A DNA stretch of 64,000 nucleotides, taken from positions 62,001 to 126,000 of the forward strand of contig JAYKXP010000033.1 of assembly GCA_037176845.1 (NCBI GenBank), in the 5' to 3' direction. Below, piece after piece: positions 12,579 to 24,645 of this stretch. Within the stretch, counting starts at the first letter, position 1; each line of letters opens with the position of its first letter. Both the position numbers and the translations under genes were made by a program. The notes under the pieces are model-generated. The model made no database searches. It was given only the letters and a program-made list of their open reading frames with translations, and was not told the origin of the DNA. This stretch comes from Paramarasmius palmivorus. Its lineage: Eukaryota > Basidiomycota > Agaricomycetes > Agaricales > Marasmiaceae.

Positions 12579-15500
12579 TATTCGTGCGTTTTCCTGGACA
12601 GAGAAGTTGAGAGATATCTATATAATATTCAAAGAAAACATACGCACCTCGCAAGGGAAGCTGACGGAACGAGGACGATGATGGTGGTAAAGGTTCAAAG
12701 GAATCGCAAAATAAACGAGGGGAAATTGACGGGCGGGGAAGATAAAACCCAGATAACGGCTAGCCAATCAGCTTCCGCCAGTTTCACAGTGATATCGCTT
12801 CCTCCGGCATCACATGACGTTACTGATGAGACAGAAATTATATAATTCATCGGCCGTTGCCTTCTAGGGTGGCCTCGGCTCGGAGCACGACGGTCGCTGG
12901 TCGCGCGGAGAGCCATCCAGTTGCCATCCAGAGCACTCATTTTTGGTTTTCGCGGCCATGATATTTCCTCATATCTAATAGTACAGGCAGCTTGCATGCA
13001 AAAGGCAAGGCCAAAACTGCAATGTTCAGGAGTGCCTGATCCGATCATTCCCCTTGTGTTCACAGGATCGTCAGTTTCGAACTCGAAGCAATTATAGACA
13101 ATCTTGGCCAGGAATAGGCTGAAAGGCTAATTTCTGGCTAATCCGTCTCTCCTCCCGAAACCCACCGAAAAACAGCTTGCAAGTTCGACACAGAGCATTC
13201 CTCGGGCTCCATGTAATATCATTGAAACGTTGATGGGCTGAACGAAAAGATAGCGATCCTTGGGATCCTGATAAGACGGATCTTATCAAATCATCGCCGC
13301 GTCATCACCTCGGCGGCACTTACTTATCTAGAAGATTAGATCACAACGAAGAGTAATTTGAAATACCATTGCCATTCAACGGGTACGTCGGTAGACGGTA
13401 AGAGGACAGAGGAGGTAAGAAATAGCCTCTACTCAAGACATAGCTATTAGCCTTGAAGAGAAAGCTGCGGGAAGAGATCAACCTTTAAAGGCCTGTGACG
13501 ATAAAAGAACGTCAAATGCCGTCAAAAACGTCCGAAAGGTATCAAAACGCACCTAGCCCTTATTTCGGCTAATCTTTTCCAAGATATCAGACCTGAATCT
13601 ACGACGAGCGACCAGCAACCTTGCAACAGCCTTGCCTCTTGAATGTTCTTGGGATCACAATAGGTGCTTGGATAAGTAAGAACGCCTGATTTGGCGGCAA
13701 AAAAGTTTGGGGTCTTCGTGTGAACAGGCTTCCCTAGTTGACATGATATGGCTAAACTAACGCATCAGGTGTGCGTTCGGTTCCCGTATCTTGAGCGCTA
13801 AACGTAGAGATATGCCTGCCACATTAGTCCCGTATTTACGAGAAGAACCAAATGCTTACCACCGTTCTTTGAAACTGCGTCCGATTAAGCCGATGTTCTG
13901 CTCATGATAGCGATGTTCTAGACCGCTTGCTGGACGTGTCAGTTCAAAAGTCAATGACATTGGCAGACACCTAACATACTTACAAAGGACGTAGGTGCAG
14001 ATAGCACCTGGAATCCTTGATTGGCCGTCCAGCTGAGTAAAGCTCGGTTCAGCCCATATCACGGAGGTTTGCCCGAAATTGTCTTTAAGACAGTCCTGAT
14101 GATCACGGCCGAGCTATATCAGTGACAGTAGAACATCACAAACAGCTTCAGTCACTTACTCCATCTCATCTTTCGTTGCTATTCCAATACTCCCCATTCC
14201 TCCGAGATTTCTCGAAAGCTGAGCCAGGTAGAGCACCGAGTCCATCCTCACAAGCGAGAATCGTCTCCTGTGCGGATAGGCATGGACCTCTGACATCCAA
14301 ACGTCATGAGTAAGCTCGCTACTGATGGAAAAGTGTCATCAAGAGTCGACAAGATTATGGTGAAAGTAAACAAACCTTGTGGTTTTTCTATACGAGAAGC
14401 CGGCAGGGTGTAACTCTGGACGAGTTGTATTGTGAAGCGGTACGCCTTGTCCAAGAAGTCGTCAAGTCAGGGGGTATCAGAACTTCAGGTGTAAGGAAAC
14501 GTTCGTTTTCTGAAACTGTTCGGCCGGGTCTTGTCTGTATGCATTATCATTTAGTCTTCCTGATCCACCGAGTACACCGCAAGAAGATCCTGTAAGAAGA
14601 TGAACAAGCTCGTTAGACAGTCTTCTCGTTGACTGCACGTCGGATTTACGCACCGTCTATTCAAACCAACACGTTCCGGTAACGATCAGAAATCGAACCA
14701 TATGCCTGGACCTTTGCTATTCAGATTTCATTCCAATGTGTCGGGTGGTTTTTTGGGTGTTATCTTGTTCAATGAAAGCAAGAAACCGCCGACAATGTGT
14801 CTACGTGATCACGTTTAGACGAGAAAAAGGGAAAGAGCATAAACTGGAAACGTGCAGATAGGGTGTATCGGAGGTTTCGACGAGAGCTAAGAGTGTGAGA
14901 GATGTGACATGAATGGCTGGTTATGAAGACAGAGATGAACATAGTCGTCAGCGCAATCTAAATGGCAGACAATATTACTCCCGAAAGAAGCTCACCTCAT
15001 TTCCCAATGACCCGCTCCGTGAATCCAGTATCCTCCCGCTTCAGCTATCCTATTCTTCACTCCTGAGAGGAATATCGAGCTATGTTGATTCTTTGTGAAA
15101 AGTTCGAGGGCTCGCTAGATGAACTGGATACGATGGTGGTGGTGCAGAAGAAAGTCGCCATTAGCGCCAGACTTCTTGACCTCAAACCACCACCGTCCTC
15201 CAAATGTCATCTTTCTCAATCTCACCTATTATTATCGCACAGCTTCGCTCTAGAAGAACACCGAGGGGAACAGTCGAAGGGTCGTGATGCACAGCTGGAC
15301 AACGGACGATTTCCAACGGCTTGATCATGAATCCGTTTTGGGGTGATCTGTTTTGGAGTCTAGCCTTAGCGAGCGACTTAACCCCAATGTTTATTCTCGC
15401 AAAGGATACATCGCATTGGCTAGTACTGACCGTACTATCAGCTCTTGAGACGAACTCGAGTTGAAAGTGCCGTCTGCCAAGACGCACTCACAGCCACGGA

Positions 15501-16109
15501 ACTCATGTAGACGGTATGAGCCAGAATCCATCACGACAGCCTTATCGAACTTAATACTTGATAGCAGAGCCCATTCTATGTCCCTGAGCACATTAAACTG
15601 GTCCCTTCATGTAACATGCATTCATTGATCGACGTCGCGGGAAGCTGAAATGGGCGTCAATCCCATTCTCCGTATCTCCACAAGACATTCAGTCGTGCTG
15701 AGCACGAGGCATGGCAGCACAACGGGCGCTTTCAAGGTATGGGATCAATTACATTCGACTTGAGAATCCGAAGGGCTTCATAGATTTTAGATTTGTCTCA
15801 CTACCAGTTTCGCCACTCTCAGCGTTGGAAAATCATGAGACGGCATTCTTTCCACAAACTGTCACTCTAGAAAATCCACTGTGGTGACTGCACTCCAAGC
15901 TGAATGAAAGGTGACTCCACGGTTCTGCGAGCCCCACGGAATCTCGATGGCATACCTCACGGCATACGACATGATGATACCATGCTCGGCTCATTACATT
16001 CCAGGTATTTCAGCTATAGACGTTCCGCCATTCTTCTAACCAAGTTTCCTATTAGTTCTCCCGAAACTTTCGTCTGACAAGCCCCCCAATTTCGCCAATA
16101 CTTACCCTT
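12579..16109. other. Long region upstream of the GATA factor without a recognised gene
   Basis: The first part is the promoter and leader of the GATA factor. Beyond about 13.4 kb, frames are short (at most about 100 codons) and overlap on both strands with no recognisable domain. It may hold decayed sequence, but I cannot assign any. Confidence 0.35.
13269..13288. promoter_or_regulatory. Palindromic GATA element upstream of the GATA factor gene
   Basis: TGATAAGA and its exact complement TCTTATCA face each other across a 4-bp spacer. Both arms have extra ATC-like or ATT-like flanks, approaching the ATCWGATAA sites bound by the URBS1/SREA family. A further AGATAA (reverse strand) lies at 13324-13329. 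The site is about 690 bp upstream of the start codon at 12578. The sequence is seen directly; autoregulation is inferred. Confidence 0.45.
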
Positions 16110-18570
16110 TCAAATGGCATACAGGACGTAGCTGTTTCTCCCACTGCTTTGCGAGCGACACGTAGGATCTGCTCTCCAAAGAGAATACTGCCGATATTGG
16201 ACACAGGGATCAGACCAGGGAGAGCGGTGATTTTGACCATGGGTTAGATGATCAAGCGGAAAACGAACATTCTTGTTTGCACATTCCTCAGAGAGAGTAA
16301 AGTGAGTACTTACCATTGATACTTCTCGATACCTAGATGTATATTCTTTCGTGGTATACAATGCTCGTTCTTTGATCATTCCTCAGCGCATTGCTAAGCG
16401 TGTCCCCTTATCTTTGCCTCATTGTCGTCGCTGTTTCCGCACTTGTTCTTTTGGCTCTCTCATCTGTGCTGTTGGAGTGCAGCTAATCCTGCAGCTCCGA
16501 ATTCACTGTATCGCCAATGCTAACCTCAGCTAGCTGAAGATTCAACGGCAGCATCATGGACCCTAGTGGATAAAAGGTGTTAGTCTGTATACGTGAACAT
16601 CTTGATTGTCACTTAACAGTCCCACCTCATTTCCGAAGAAGCCAGAGAAGCTAGAGAGTGACTGTGAGGAGCGTCGAGCCCTTGAGGCATTCTTTGCCAC
16701 GGACTTGTACCTACTCCTCTGTCAGCTTATTATAGCCATCGGAATGGGGATGATCATTACTAGCTCGATCATCGCTACATAGGCTGTGCCAGCTTCGTCG
16801 ACTAAATCGAGGTCGAGGACTCTGGTTTGGGCTGGAAACTGTCCTGTCTATTGTCCGTGTTGTTCTGCAGGAGTCAAATCCTGTCTGGGACGAGAGTACA
16901 GGGCTGACAATGGCACTGCAATTGCGCGAGAGGCACGATGGCATCGGCGAATTTTACCACACGATGCGTACCACTTAGGACTGGCCTCAGACGCCAACGG
17001 TTATACTAGTCCTTTGTTGTGCGTTACGAACAGGACTTCCTTGGGATGGCTACTGCGTGGGTCGGGCCATTACAGCGGCTGGAGTCAAGTGCCCTCACGC
17101 TGTTTCATGTAGCATCTTGTATCACGGCCGAATCAGACGGGAGCATTCAGTTCGCAGACTCGCGCATTATAGTCACATTTGCGCGGACGACCCTATTCCG
17201 GAAATATTTCCAGTTTGGACACGAACGGTACTACAAGAGTTATCGTCACCATTATCCGTCGAATTTCCCTGGCGATTTGTTCATTGGCGGGCCAGCTCTA
17301 TCACCGGGCTATCGATCACCCACGGCTTCTTGGTGTACGTTTGTTCGGCGGACAGCCCAACTGCCTCTCCATCCTATGAACCCTCCGCCATGGTCATTTA
17401 CAGGACCTGCTACCTTTTTGCAGAAGTGCAATTCATCCTGGAGAACCTTATCTTGGAGGTACAAATTACAGCTGGCCAATCGAGTCGCCCCACACATCCT
17501 ATCGAAATGCATCCGAGCGATGCAGTGGCGTATGTCTACACGAAGCTAGAAGGCTATTGATTGAAAAGGGTATGGCGAATATATGGCATCCGTAAAACGG
17601 ACGGAGATGTTGTTATCTTGTCTTTGGGACAAAAGTTGGATGGGATGTTACATCTCCTTCTCTATGAACTGCACAGGATTTTGTCTTCGTTTTTTTTTTT
17701 TTTTTTTGATTGAACGTATAGCCACAACTATATTGAATTCGTTCTTCCACAGCTCAGGCTTTTCGGCTTTATGCGATGAATATATCAATTCGGGAAACTT
17801 TTCCAACTATACGCCATGGCGCGGTGGACCTCAATTAGCAATGGCGATCGAGTTCACTACCATTCGCTTACCCGGAATTGGCGAAGAAAGGCACGTACGG
17901 AGGCAGAGCACAGGAAAGTGAGCTGGAGGACCTAGTACTGAGATTAAGACTCTACAGGACATCATCGTACCGACGCAAACAACTACCCTCGTCTTCCCCT
18001 TTCGCCTTAGCGTTTCACAACAGAGATAGGAAAGCACCTACCCGCGCAATTATGGATACGTCCATCATAGTACGCAGGCTCGCAGGGATGGGCTGCCATC
18101 TACCAGGCCAGGGTTGTGAGCGGCCATATTGCCAGGCTGTCTTTGCAAATCGTGAAGCATGGAAGCAGAGCGTGCAAGACACTCGTCGTTTCAGATACAT
18201 ATTCAGATTTGAGGCCCATGTTAGCGGTCACATTAAAACGGAAGGCACTCATGTCCGACTCGGGAGGTTCTAGGAGATGTATGGCTTTATATCACTGCTC
18301 AAGTTCCGGACAGCTCACAATCGCGCTTGCAGTACGCAATAGATCCCGTTCAATGTGATGAAGGCTACTTTATGCTCGGCTCTCGACGAACCACATCATG
18401 AAGGTTATGAAGTGATGGTTCGCCAAGGCTTCGGCGAAAGGCCTGAATTGGAGCCCGTAACCTTTTGCTTTACCGACGTTACCAAAGAAGTAGAAGTTAT
18501 GATCTGGGGCGTAGATGTTGATCCTTGGGAGATTTACGAACACCGTCGAGCTGCGGTGGCAGCCGAATGA
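16110..18570 (+). pseudogene. Decayed copy of the large multi-membrane-segment protein family
   Basis: Pieces of the family appear in order but in shifting frames. DNA near 16112-16180 matches the GIQDVAALLP...CERQVGSAL start with bases missing. 16345-16535 gives WYTMLVL-stop-SFLSALLSVSPYLCL, then in another frame SFGSLICAVGVQLILQLRIHCI. About 16825-16925 matches the GLETALSLLRI...NPSWDEGTGL block. 17033-17110 gives DFLGMATAWVGPLQRLES. About 17490-17550 gives KCIRAMQWRM. 18050-18240 gives GMGCHLPGQGCERPYCQAV and HVRLGRF. 18440-18570 gives the C-terminal VTFCFTDVTKE. Stops, frameshifts and loss of roughly 0.5 kb relative to the intact copies show it cannot make a full protein. An 18-T tract sits at 17690-17707. 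Confidence 0.82.
17690..17707. repeat. Poly-T tract (18 nt) inside the pseudogene
   Basis: An uninterrupted run of 18 T lies in the degraded middle of the large-family pseudogene. It interrupts no open frame, so it is consistent with relaxed constraint. Confidence 0.7.
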
Positions 18571-20216
18571 AGGGGAGGAGACGAGATAGCTCATGTAGTT
18601 GTTGGAAAAGGGTCCGAAAGCGGACAGGTGCGAGAGGCCAATACTGGTGACGGAGATGAGAAGCTGAGAATTACCTGAGAAGGTAGTATGTTCAATCGTG
18701 TTGTATGCCTGTGACACAATCTAATCGGACATTCTTCGCCACAGGTTATATCGTATCAATCACATTGGATTTTTGCCTGAAGCATGGTCGTCACCATGTC
18801 GCGTACAATCAACATGAACTATCGTCGTGCAGAACGCCACAAACGCGTGCATGTAACGTACGTCTTTGTCTTCGCGAGGTATTAGCGTTCTCGAAGAGTG
18901 CCTCAGGCTCAAGCCTGTCAATACTCTTGCCTCGAGCAAGCTGTGAGCATTTCTGATTGAAGTGTTGCAAATTGCAGATCACGAAGCGGCAGCCGTAGAC
19001 TCTGCATGAGCTTCGAAGGGTTGCACGAGGTGGCAATCTTTCCGGAGGATATCCCTCCGAACGGGCTGCCGGAGAATGCAGGTTGATTGGGAAGCTCGAT
19101 ATATATATGCACAGACTGAGCAGTGTGTTTAGCTCAATGGACGAGCGATCCAAGAACCCAGGCACCCCTGGGATTACACTGAATCACCTTCATTATCAGA
19201 TATCTGTGATTATCTGTCATCGTGGCTCGTGAATGAAAACATGTATTTTGGAATGAGAAGGGCCGATTTACATGTGAGATACTGATTATCGTAGACATGT
19301 GTATGTATCGCGGACTGGATCGTATGCTCTACGCAATATTGTCAATCGCAGTTACTTCAAGGTAGATGGCACTCGTACCTGCTATGCATGCCCTACTTCT
19401 GCCCTGACAGGGTGAAGGCTTTGGCAAACGTGGAATGCCGGTGTAGTTGCATGTTTCCGTGCCATACACCTATGGTTTAAACGAAGTTGCCTGGACTCCA
19501 AAGGAAGCCCGCAATGATGTTCCCAGAGAATTATTGAGAGGTCCCGAGCCTGAGCCGCAGACGCTGTGCGTTGGCATGAACAGGCATTCCAGGGGTGACG
19601 TGGTGACGCTTCGACATAATAATAACCCCTGCTCGTGTTTTTCTGTGCGACTTCTGGGTCTGTAGCCGTCGTCAATATCAAGACCATTCGCAACTAAAGT
19701 AAAACGTACCAAGATCATCTTCGTTACAGGTGCAGAATTCCTCAGTCTTTTCATAGCGCAAATCCCTCTCCGTCGACCCTTCTACTACAAGACGTGGTTT
19801 ATTGACCTAAGAGTGGTTCAGTAGAGGTTTTGAACCGAGTGTTTTGTTTGGTAGGTCATCGAGTCGTGCTGGAAAAAATGTCAATACCATTTGTACCTGT
19901 AGAGAAGGAAACGATGTCATACAATGGTGACATTTCCGGCCGTTCATCCAGCGTTGACTGAGGCGAGGTCGAGGAAAAATGAAAGTCAAGAAAAAGCAAA
20001 GAACGGGGGGAATGATGGGCTTGGGCCTGATATCGATCGTGGTGGTTCAAATGAAAGTTGCGTTGACGCGGCCTTGCCAGGTTACCATGAAATCGGATTC
20101 GGTGTACAAATTTCTCTTGCTCGTAAAGGTTCCGTTCACAAGTACAGATACTATGTACACAGAGATAAAAAAAAAAGACGTAACAAGAAAGCATGGTTAT
20201 ATTACAGTACAGCCCC
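18571..20216. other. Spacer between the pseudogene and the first small membrane protein gene
   Basis: Only short overlapping frames occur, and none resembles either local family. I see no RNA gene. The part next to 20216 should be the 3' untranslated region of the minus-strand gene. Confidence 0.35.
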
Positions 20217-20907
20217 TTAAGCTCGCAAGTGATAATCCAAAACCACACCATCCTTCGTGCCGGTAACATCTTCCATATTTGTATGCTTGAACCCTGCTGC
20301 AGCCCTAGTAGTATATACCTTCACCTGTTTCGCAAATGAGCAAACTTTCAGAACCGTCCGGGGGTACGAGCAGCTTACCTTTACCTCTCCTTCCATCACT
20401 CTCAGCATCTCATAACATGTATCCAAATCAAACAAGAGATGCCAACGGAATTTGAGCCACGTAAATAGCTTCAACGGGCTAGGTTTGTTTTGGTTCTTGA
20501 TTTCGGTTGTTTTGGTTTTGACCCTGTACGCGAGATGAGTTGGGCGTAGCACAATACAAGAAGTCGACTAACTCTTTTAGCACGTCTCTGAACCCTTCCA
20601 CATCTTGTCCCAAGAAGTCCCTCTCTGGAGAGCTATTGAAATCGATCATATGTTCAGCTCTCCCAATTCGCCCATCGAGATCTTCTATCGTTCGACAAGG
20701 AAACCTCCATCGGTAGAAGGGGAGACCAAATAGATGATAGACATAGGCAGTGGTGAAGAGTGTCATGAAAGGCGTCGATGACAGAATGGGGTTACAACGA
20801 ATCGCCTGTATCGTGTTGGATAGCGCTGACATCGAGATGTACGATGAGTTGACCAATTTTGCCTGTACGTGCTTGAGAGAATCGACAACTTTACTGGCGT
20901 CGCCCAT
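20217..20907 (-). CDS. Small single-pass membrane protein, copy 1 of 3
   Basis: Function is unknown. Exon 1 (20573-20907) encodes an N-terminal region and a membrane segment (FMTLFTTAYVYHLFGL). The family block RWRFPCRTIEDLDGRI then leads into a helical stretch. A 49-nt intron (20524-20572, phase 2) precedes exon 2 with KLFTWLKFRWHLLF and DLDTCYEMLRVMEGEVK. Read straight through, the total is 213 residues. A 54-nt in-frame segment with perfect intron ends (gtaagc...acag, about 20328-20381) may be removed to give 195. The same architecture and the same phase-2 intron occur in the other two copies. The tail after VYTTRAAAGFKH has no counterpart in copy 3. The topology and any partner are not known; the gene lies between members of a second membrane family. 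Confidence 0.72.
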
Positions 20908-21667
20908 GATGTGGTTCGAGTTTGAGCGAAGTCTGAGTCAACTGAAGGCACCGCCAGTCCTGTTATATACTGTATTGTTCAACAGCAACAATTAAACATG
21001 GACAAAGTGACCCAAATAGATGTGGGATGGCAGCGTTGGGAGATGAGCCCACAGCATAGGTAGGGCGGTGTGCAAGGGTGTTCAAGGGTGTTCTTCTCGA
21101 CGTGTAGCAACAGCCAACGAGGATGCTGTCCGATTTCTAGGCCGCAAAACTGCAATATTGGAGTGCCCTCATTCTGGGAGAAAAGATAAGAAATTATTTG
21201 AAATCATAAAAAGAGTTCAACTTACAGGAAGTTGATCGTTCAGGAAGATAGGTGTACTGAGGAAAGCGTTCTTGCAGGTTCTGGCGGAAGGAAAGGGTGT
21301 GACGGGGGACAGCTGCGTGACGAGAGGTGACGAGGCCCGGATAACCCACGGCATTCGGCATGACATTCGGCCGGAGCAGCGGCGATCCTCAGTCTTTCTC
21401 ATTCCTCCGCACTCGAGAGTTGGATGAATTGGTGTCAAGCGTACTTACATCAGTAGTATCTCTACATAGATAGAAGTTGAACAAGCCGTTGATGTAGGCA
21501 AGGCTATATAGCAATGCTGTTGATATTTAGTACCTAAGTCGCCTAATTTGTGGAATACAAAATCAGATTGCTCCAGCGTTCCGTGACGGGTGCAGGAAGC
21601 AGTGAAAAGTGTGCTATGTAGTACATGCTATCATTCTGAGGGTATATTGGAGATTTCTCAGATAAAG
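20908..21667. other. Spacer between small membrane genes 1 and 2
   Basis: About 760 bp hold the promoter of copy 1 and the 3' end of copy 2. If copy 2 has a third exon, it would fall here. No independent gene is recognised. Confidence 0.35.
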
Positions 21668-22243
21668 TCATGATTCCGCCTCAAGAGTATAACTTCGTCT
21701 GTCCAGAAAACTTGAGTTTGAATAGTCCCAAGCGTAGATAATGAAACATACCTTAATCTTTCTCTCCAATGCCCTCAGTTCCTCATAGCAACTATCCACG
21801 TCCACAAGGACGAACCAATAGAAATGGAGCCATATGAAAGGGTTTGTTCGTCTCGGTTCGTCACGGAGTTTGATTTCCTTTACTTGGTTGTTGAGTCTGC
21901 ATCCATCGGAAGGTGAACGAAGTGAGGAAGGAGTAGCAGAAGAGAATCCTTACCCGGCCAAAGCGTCATAAAATCCATCAGTAACATCGTCTTCTAGGAC
22001 CCCAGTGTCCAGCGAGCTATTCAGCATGATAAGCCGCTCGAGTTTCTCGACAAAAGCATCCAGATCGTCTGTCGTTTGACAGGGAAAACGCCAGCGAAAT
22101 GCCTTTGGGCCGAACAGATAGACAATGATGACTAGGAGGAGAGGAGTAGTAGCTAGAACCTCAGCTTGAGGTCTAGCCATCGTTTCTTGAGCAACATTGT
22201 CGAGACAAACCGTAGTTGTGGCGACGTTGGGTACAGCGGGCAT
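21668..22243 (-). CDS. Small single-pass membrane protein, copy 2 of 3
   Basis: Function is unknown. Exon 1 (21954-22243) carries a hydrophobic segment (TTPLLLVIIVYLFGP), then the family block FRWRFPCQTTDDLDAFVEKLERLI. A phase-2 intron of 57 nt (21897-21953) leads to exon 2, with PFIWLHFYWFVLV and DVDSCYEELRALERKIK. Reading through to the first stop (21668) gives 172 residues, close to the 171 of copy 3. A donor-like GTATGT right after ERKIK means the 3' end could instead be spliced, so the last 28 residues are uncertain. It lies on the same strand as copy 1, about 0.8 kb upstream of it in transcription terms, consistent with tandem duplication. Confidence 0.7.
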
Positions 22244-23734
22244 GTTGAAGGGTTGTGTAGGTCTTTACAGCACTGGACGGCTTCGAGGAGCATAGCGACA
22301 GCTTTTGCCAGGGTCATTTGTCTCGTGCGAAGAGTCACCTGTCTGGCTTCCAGGTATGTCCCAGTGTTGGTCATTTTTTGATTCTTGACAGGTTCTATCA
22401 AAACAAGAAGCAAACATTGAACAAAGCGACCGAAAAGAATTGGTATATGATGGGACGTCTGGGTTAGAGTCTGGTCGTTGTCGTTGTTGTTGACGGTGTG
22501 GTTAAGGTGGTCCATCGACGTGGTGGAAAAGCCGGATATCGCTTTGACAGTTGGTGTGATAACAGGGAGTGGAGCGAAGGGGCGTTTGTATCAGTACCAA
22601 CGAGAGTCCCGGCATAAAGGCAGGTAGTACTAACACAAAGACGGCGAAAAGCCGAGGAAAGAAGCTTTATAGTCATTGTAGGTTATAAGAACATAAGATT
22701 GTAGCACGTACTTGAATCAGGGCAAACCATCGTGGTGGAGAGGTGTCAGAAGGGTAGAGAATCATGGGTGTGAGAAACAGGTGCTCATTCATGTCCTCTC
22801 TTTTATGTCGGGAACATAGCTGTAGCAACGAGTCACTAACAAACCTTATAATAAAGTTCAGTCAAGTAAAGTTCACTGTTCCACGTAAGTGCATCAGCTT
22901 GGGTGATTTATCGCCACTGGGAGGGAACGACTGAGAAGCAAGAATACGTGCCAGGTCGATGAGATTTCGAACTTTGAACAGCTACGTCAAGGACGTGGTT
23001 GAGTGTGAAGAGTCAGAGAGACCGGAGAATGAAAATTGATCGGAAGTTGAGTCGGACTTTCGTAGCGACTCCGACATCAAACTCTAATTTGCTCATTGTG
23101 AATTGGTAGTCCGCTTGTCTCTCCGAAACCTTACCGGCTTTACCTCTCTTTCTCTCCAACTCTCCCCAGGTCAACACTGTATTAGCTCCCACTCTTTTCC
23201 AGACCCACAAAAATTCACTCAATGTCGAGCGGCTACACAGTCAATGGACAGCAGCCTGCGCTGGCAACCTTTGTTCCTGGTTCACGGCGCAACAAGGACC
23301 ACGCCCGCAAAGATATAATTGCTTAATATCCTCTGTTCCGCGACAACGAACACCTTGGAACCAAATGCCCTTTCACATGGCTGAAGCTCTTGTCTGCTGA
23401 GCACAGAAAGGGCAGAGAACATCGTCGTATCCGTGGCAGAAGGGGTTATGGAGATTATGCAGCCGCTATTGGTCATTAGCACTAGCCAGGCATCTTGCAG
23501 AGATGAACTGTGCGACGTCGAGGGAGGAGGTATAGGGCTGGCTGTCGGCGCCGTGGGACGTCGGGCGGCAGGGTAGATTAGTCATCCCGACTTGGAGGAA
23601 GGCAGCTCTAACAGCAAATCGTCGAAGAGCTCCCAACCGCCTTTCTGGACTCCCGAGATACCTTTTCCAGTCAGTACAATCCGGTATCTGACTTCAGAGT
23701 CATCATTAACTTCAACTATCATACAGTACCAACC
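22244..23734. other. Divergent spacer between small membrane genes 2 and 3
   Basis: This 1.5 kb should contain the promoters of two divergently transcribed paralogues. Short frames in it have no recognisable domain and overlap each other. Confidence 0.35.
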
Positions 23735-24306
23735 ATGGCACCTCTTCCAGCTGCAAGGACAAGCGACTCTGCAGAAGCTTCGACAGTCGGAACACTTGGA
23801 TCTCCTTCTAGCGTCATGCTCGAGAGCACCATCACGAACTCAGGCTTGCCTACACCCATTTCTATCGCCCTACTAGCCTTCGCCGTTTTATACATCATCG
23901 CCCCTCGCATTTTCAACTGGAGGTATCCCTGCCAATCCGTAGAGGTGCTGCAATCGAAGGTTCAAGCACTCGAAGCGTTGATTCAAGATAATGCCAGCAT
24001 CGTCAACGGGCAGCACAACTTGCCGAGCAGGGAAATGCGAGTGTTCATGCAGAGGTTAAAAACGTGAGTTTGGTGCACTTTCTTTACGTTTTAGTTCACT
24101 GATGAAGCTTCGTATGCAGACTCCACGCCCAGGCGAAAGCTTTGAAGAATCAAAAAGAGCCAGAACGTTGGAGCGTCTTGGCTTGGCTACGCTTCTCGTG
24201 GAAGATGGTGAGCAAGATGGATGAATGTTGGATTGGTCTGAGGGAATTGGAAGTTGAAATTGAGGTTCTTAGTCGCGTTTTACCTTTACCAGCGGTTAGA
24301 GTCTGA
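23735..24306 (+). CDS. Small single-pass membrane protein, copy 3 of 3
   Basis: Function is unknown. Exons 23735-24063 and 24120-24306 give a 171-residue protein. The order is an N-terminal Ser/Thr-rich stretch, a membrane segment (PISIALLAFAVLYIIAP), then FNWRYPCQSVEVLQSKVQAL in a predicted coiled helix. The second exon has VLAWLRFSWKMVSKMDECW and GLRELEVEIEVL. The phase-2 intron sits at the same place as in copies 1 and 2. The start has a good context (ccaaccATGG). It is the only copy on the plus strand and ends 340 bp from the convergent large-family gene. Confidence 0.75.
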
Positions 24307-24645
24307 TCAAGGTTATGCAGATCAAGCTTGAAATGCTACGTCAAGGGGCAGCAGGTTGGTCTTCTGCTTATGCAAACAGGTGAAGACTATCTCAACGTCA
24401 ACGCGAATACAAGCTCATAACGTAATAGAACCTTGTCCACACAAGTCGGAATTGTGTAGCGTTCATACGGAACACGAATCATTCCTAACTTTGTTATACT
24501 CATTGCTATCGTTGTGCTTTCTCTCTCTCTGCTTTCTTGTATCGCTTTCACGATCGTTGCATTTGTACCATTATACTGATTATAGTCGGGGTAGTCGCAA
24601 GTAACCACTCGTTGAACAATGCTACATGCACATGGTACTTAGACC
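24307..24645. other. Convergent spacer
   Basis: About 340 bp lie between the stops of two convergent genes. A CT-rich run (tttctctctctctgctttc) occurs near 24518. No gene is seen. Confidence 0.4.

Noticed and set aside
14670..14715. T-arm-like GGTTCGATTTC on the minus strand
   Set aside because: The bases flanking the loop do not pair to form a five-base stem, and no anticodon arm is present upstream.
16110..18570. Reading the large-family relic as a spliced functional gene
   Set aside because: Frame changes are not flanked by consensus splice sites, an in-frame stop interrupts a conserved membrane segment, and about 0.5 kb of conserved sequence is missing.
19127..19165. tRNA-like D-arm (agctcaatggacgagcg)
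   Set aside because: The 5' strand has no matching acceptor partner, and no T-arm with the expected loop follows at the right distance.
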